A program made the translations under genes and the position numbers. This document shows, one piece after another, positions 42,826 to 64,000 of a stretch of DNA of 64,000 nt; position 1 is the stretch's first letter, and each line of letters starts with the position of its first letter. Source of the DNA: Cheilinus undulatus (taxonomy: Eukaryota > Chordata > Actinopteri > Labriformes > Labridae); assembly GCF_018320785.1 (NCBI RefSeq), contig NC_054873.1, positions 28,610,196 to 28,674,195 of the forward strand, written 5' to 3'. The notes under the pieces are model-generated. The model saw only the letters and a list, made by a program, of their open reading frames with translations. It did not search any database and had not been told where the DNA came from.

Positions 42826-45800
42826 ATGGCGAAAACGTACGATTACCTCTTTAAGCTGTTGCTTATCGGAGACAGCGGGGTCGGTAAGACATGTCTGCTG
42901 TTCAGATTCAGCGAGGACTCCTTCAATACCACCTTCATATCCACAATAGGTGAGTACCCCGCTGCCGCCCCTCTGGATAAACCGGACACCATGCACATCC
43001 GTTCCAACAGAGCAAATAATATAAATTATTGTATTACTATTTTGAGTGTAGGTCTAGTTTTAGTGCAGTTGATTTTTAAAATAGGACTGTGCGGACTTAC
43101 AGTGCTTGAAGGAGCAGCAGCTGCAGAAGAGCAAGACAATGGGACTGAGAGCCAAATTATGATTCTCTGTCCTTGATGGCTGATTGGCACTAGTAAGGTT
43201 AAATATAGAAAGGGATAAAAACTATGGATATGTTTGTTCTTAGTGGAGCTTAGTGAAATTTGAAGCCCTTATTATATTCATGGTTGTTTCTATGTTGTTT
43301 AATCACCTGCACTTCTGTACAGTGCACTGCAACAGCTATTTGTACCATGGCATTAACACCCTCCCACAACTTGACTCTGTGCTTATTCAATGGCAGGAAT
43401 TGACTTCAAAATTAGAACAATAGAACTGGATGGAAAGAGGGTCAAACTTCAGATTTGGTGAGTATAACTTAGCTCTGATTTCTTTGTGTAATTTATCTTT
43501 GGCTTCCCTTATTTTGTTTCCAAGGAAGGCACACTTACACATGTTTATCAGGGTTTATTTGATGTTTTCAGGGACACAGCAGGCCAGGAGAGGTTCCGCA
43601 CTATCACTACAGCTTACTACAGGGGAGCAATGGTAAGTCGATGCTTCATTGATATCTCAGTTTGTGTGATATTGTTCACAAAGAGTATGTGTTTTTATAT
43701 ATTTATATTTATTTCATAGGGCATTATGTTGGTGTATGACATCTGCAATGAAAAGTCCTTTGAAAACATAAAAAACTGGATTAGAAACATTGAAGAGGTA
43801 AGCTCTCTATTGAAATTTATAACAAGTACTATAAAATTTGTGTTTGGTAAACATGGCCACATGACACTGTCATTGAATACCTAGACTATCTAACTTAATA
43901 AGTGTTTTAACTTCTTCCAGCATGCCTCTTCTGATGTGGAGAAAATGATCCTGGGTAACAAATGTGATATGACTGACAGGAGACAGGTGTCCAAAGACAG
44001 AGGTGAAAAAGTGAGTTCCTGCAGCCGCTCCTTACTGAACAGAAGTCTCAGACTAATTGAAAAGCTGTCTGTCTTTCTGTTTTAGCATTGAGTGACACTA
44101 ACGTTGTATGCTTATCTCATGTAGCTGGCTATTGATTATGGAGTTAAGTTCTTGGAGACCAGTGCAAAGTCTAGCTTAAATGTAGAAGAGGTAAGCCATT
44201 TTTAACCCTCAATGTAGCATGTAACTCAAGAGATAAATATGATCAGTGACATTTTGTTTTGTTTCATCTTTCTAGGCTTTTTATACTTTGGGACGGGACA
44301 TATTACATAATCTGAGCTCAAAGACAGTAAGTGATACTGAGATTCTTAAAATAGATACCAAATGAGGGTGACATTTTAAGTGTTTTCTCTGCATTAATGA
44401 AAACCATTTTTTCAGGGCATAAATGTATTGTAACTCTACTGCAATAACTACAACAATTCTAATATTTTGAAAACTGATTAACAACTTATTTTAAATTTTT
44501 GTAAGAAAAACTTAAACTTATATAAGGAAAAACAGAAACTTTTATTTGCCAATCACTGTCTAAAAAAAATCAATATACATATATATATACAATTGTATAT
44601 ATTGTATATATATACAATTACGAAAAGGCTAGTGGTCCTGGTTGCATTTGTGCTAACTGTCAAAAAAGTATGAGATATCTACTAATATCTGTGTAAAGCA
44701 AAATCAGAAACTGTTCTCTAAACATTTTATGTACCTTTTGAAAAAGTCGCTGTCATCTAAATCATGGATTCAGAATATAAGACAGGTTTTCATCACTTTT
44801 AGGCTTAATTTGGCAGAGCCAAATGGGGGGCTAAATGCACAGGGGGACAAAAATGATTGCCTTTCACTCCAAATTGCTAAAACAATTCAAAAGCGCTCTG
44901 CATTTTTACATATCCAGTAGAACAGCCTTTCCCAAACTTTAGTATGCTGGAGCCAAAACCATACTTGTAAAACCATAACATAAGACTTAAATATTTATGT
45001 CTCATTTTTCATGTTTTTGTTGCATAAAAGGGGATTTAAATACCTGATGATCCTAAATGATCCTTTAAAAGATTTATTATTGTTTTTAATTTCTATGATT
45101 TTTTAGTTATTGTTAATGACCTCCTATAGTTCCTCTAGGGCCCACACTTAGGAAAGCACTGCAGTAGAACATATTCTGGTGCTTATTGTTGACCTGCATG
45201 TGTGTGTAATTGATCAAAGCTGACACTAACTGCCTCACCTTGTTGCATTTTATGAGTATAGTAATATTGATCACCCTGGGTGTTCTTCCAGCTATATTGT
45301 ATAAACCAATCAAAAACAAAGTACCCCACAAAATTGTTTGATATAGTACTGTTATAATGGAACAGTAGTTTTCCAGTTTGCTGGTCACCAAAGAAGAACT
45401 AAAAATATCGGTTAAATTAAAAAAACAAACAGAAACGGTCATAGTTTGAGTCTGGCTTCTTGTCATACAGTATATGAATCTTTCCTGTTTCTGTATTTTC
45501 AACAATCACACCCACAGCATCCCAGCAGAGAGCTTGCTGCTCAACTTTTCATGGCTTTGAGACTTAATTTTACTTACTTAAATTTTTTAATACTAAACTC
45601 TGACCAGGGGTTAATAGCACAGTCTTATGTTGTGTTACAAACTCAAAATATGTATTATTTATTGCTTTCACAGACTTTAATAAAAGGCAAATATTAAAGT
45701 CAACAGAGTTGTAACATTGCTGTTAAATGGAGTGTAGAGTTTTTTGAAAGCCTGATAAAGGGTCATTTCTATTGAGGAAGTTACATCAATGTTTTTAATC

Positions 45801-45946
45801 ATTTTTAATGAACCCCTATCTTAATATTTCCCTCACATCACCTTTTTCTGTAGACTGACAACGGTGCTGGAGGATCAGGCAAACCAGTCAAGATCTCAGA
45901 GAAGAAGTCGAAGAAGATCAAATTCTTCAAGTGCTCTCTCCTCTAG
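42826..45946 (+). CDS. rab8b: Ras-related protein Rab-8B
   Basis: This is a small GTPase that directs exocytic and ciliary vesicle traffic from the trans-Golgi to the plasma membrane. Exons are 42826-42949, 43397-43457, 43572-43632, 43720-43797, 43921-44010, 44125-44190, 44276-44326 and 45854-45946. They give 207 residues, the human RAB8B length. Nucleotide-binding motifs are all present: P-loop GDSGVGKT, switch I FISTIGIDFK, WDTAGQE, NKCD and ETSAKS. The hypervariable tail ends [10 protein letters not shown]. The CSLL geranylgeranylation box is that of RAB8B (RAB8A ends CVLL), which decided the name. All introns are GT-AG. It is head-to-head with the rps27l relic and tail-to-tail with trpm1. 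Confidence 0.96.
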
Positions 45947-47160
45947 GCTCTCGCCTATTTGTGATACGAGGATGACTTTATTGTTTTTGGAGGGCTCTTG
46001 CCCTCTGTGCGTCCTCACAGTAGCAGTGGCAGATGTCATATTCGGAGGGCCTTCCTGCCCGCTGAAGCTCACAGGTTCTTGAGTGGTTGAGATGCCATCC
46101 TGATCTGCTGACCAGAGGAGGATCAATGAGACCTGAGGCCTGATACTGTGTATACATTCATGCAAAGACTTGTGGCGTGATCGCCGGCATTGGTTTGTAG
46201 CTGGTCCTGCACTGCTCTGAAGAAGCAGGGAGTCTATTAGCATTTTATTATACCTCTGCTGGATCTCAGTCACACATAGTTGTCTTAAAATGAAAAAAAT
46301 GAAAGCATTCAGATTATTTCATATATTGTAGCATTAAACTACCTATTGTTAAACTATCTACCATGATGCTGTAAAACATATCAAATCTCAGTGTTGATTG
46401 TATTTGTACAAGTTCATGTATGTTAAAAATCTTCAGTTGCACGGGCATCCTATCTATTTGTTCATGTGTGCCTAGAAGGAGCTGAAGATTGTTACAGAAA
46501 AGATAAAAATGTATGCGAGTACATCGTATTGTATTATCTTTAACTGTGTTATTTGAAATGAACCTTTGTTAAAGTTTGTAGGTTCTTGTATCAAAAGGAA
46601 ACTAAATGTAGCTTCTTGAAAGTCAAGCATATTGTTACGATTGTCAGTATTTGCATGAAAGCAGTAGGGATACCTCAGAGTAGATCATTATAAAGCACAT
46701 TTTGTAGTGGTTGAAAAAAGTTTACGGGCAGTATTTGAAAGTGTCAAGCATAATTTCACATTTTTGCTGTTCTATACTATGTCAACACAGCTTAATTTGT
46801 GTGAATACTTTATTTTTTCTTAAACTGTACACAGGCATCAGGTTTCCTTTTACAACTCCAATGTAAAAATTTGACAAAGGAAATCTGTAATGTGAATGAT
46901 TGTGAGCAACTGTATGTAACAAGTAAAGGAAGTTGAACTTTGAAAGAGAGTATTATTTTCACTTCTCTGCTGACAACTATGTTACAAAGTTTGTTATCTA
47001 ACTATGACTGTCAGTCTATCTTTGTCATTGTTGCATAAAATGTTCACTTCTTTAAATTTCACAGCTCTCTGCCTTCACTTCCCCAATTTTTAGTCCATCT
47101 TCCTTTTATTTCTGGTTTTCTTCTGTTTCTGCTTTCCTCAATCCTCTCTCTATGTGGATT
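45947..47160. other. Convergent 3' region of rab8b and trpm1
   Basis: This holds the 3' UTRs of both genes. On the trpm1 strand AATAAA hexamers occur at 47105-47110 and 46809-46814. No AATAAA was found for rab8b, so its end is undefined. No other gene or element is seen. Confidence 0.5.
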
Positions 47161-63918
<16,758 letters not shown>

Positions 63919-64000
63919 CTACAGATTAAACCTAGAAAGCAGAGAAGTGGTCTCCAGCCTGCTGCTCCTCTACCAGCCCTCTCTCCTGGTGCTGCTCTCC

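Noticed and set aside
42826-45946. rab8a or rab13 instead of rab8b
   Set aside because: The C-terminal box is CSLL, as in RAB8B, the length is 207, and the neighbouring rps27l relic fits the RAB8B locus.
45896-46273. A 125-codon minus-strand frame across the rab8b stop codon
   Set aside because: It overlaps the last rab8b exon in antisense and its 3' UTR, and it shows no protein family resemblance.

Overview
The window is vertebrate nuclear DNA, almost certainly from a ray-finned (probably percomorph) fish. It has small GT-AG introns, gene products that match human orthologues nearly full length, and typical fish repeats: Tc1/mariner elements, hAT miniature elements, a Rex3-like LINE and a long foldback element. 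I found no prokaryotic, viral or CRISPR features.

Layout, left to right: sh2d7 (+, 6 coding exons, 1522-4666); a repeat-rich gap holding a Tc1 element split by a LINE; cib2 (-, 6 exons, 11549-19305); lrrc61 (+, 9 exons, 20419-23872), head-to-head with cib2; idh3a (+, 11 exons, 25261-29566); a second Tc1 element (31312-32768); dnaja4 (+, 8 coding exons, 34289-40865) with heat-shock elements before it and a ~1 kb foldback element in intron 1; a decayed rps27l gene (-, 41433-41946); rab8b (+, 8 exons, 42826-45946); and trpm1 (-, at least 26 exons, stop at 47161, running to or past the right edge). I read exon borders directly. Every gene model keeps its reading frame through all junctions, and the lengths agree with the human proteins: CIB2 187 aa, IDH3A 366, RAB8B 207, DNAJA4 395 against 397, LRRC61 261 against 259.

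The order sh2d7(+)-cib2(-)-idh3a(+)-dnaja4(+) is that of human 15q25.1 as I remember it. Here lrrc61 is inserted and acsbg1 is absent. rab8b with the rps27l relic is the human 15q22 pair, and trpm1 comes from 15q13. The window therefore looks like joined pieces of one ancestral chromosome. The genes are not a pathway: they cover tyrosine-kinase signalling (sh2d7), hair-cell and photoreceptor calcium sensing (cib2), the TCA cycle (idh3a), HSP40 chaperoning (dnaja4), vesicle traffic (rab8b) and an ON-bipolar/melanocyte channel (trpm1).

I did not find a convincing new biological system. The observations most worth checking are the rps27l relic, the foldback element with a leftover integrase-like stretch, the two-copy motif in the TRPM1 tail, and the intron-rich lrrc61 between cib2 and idh3a.
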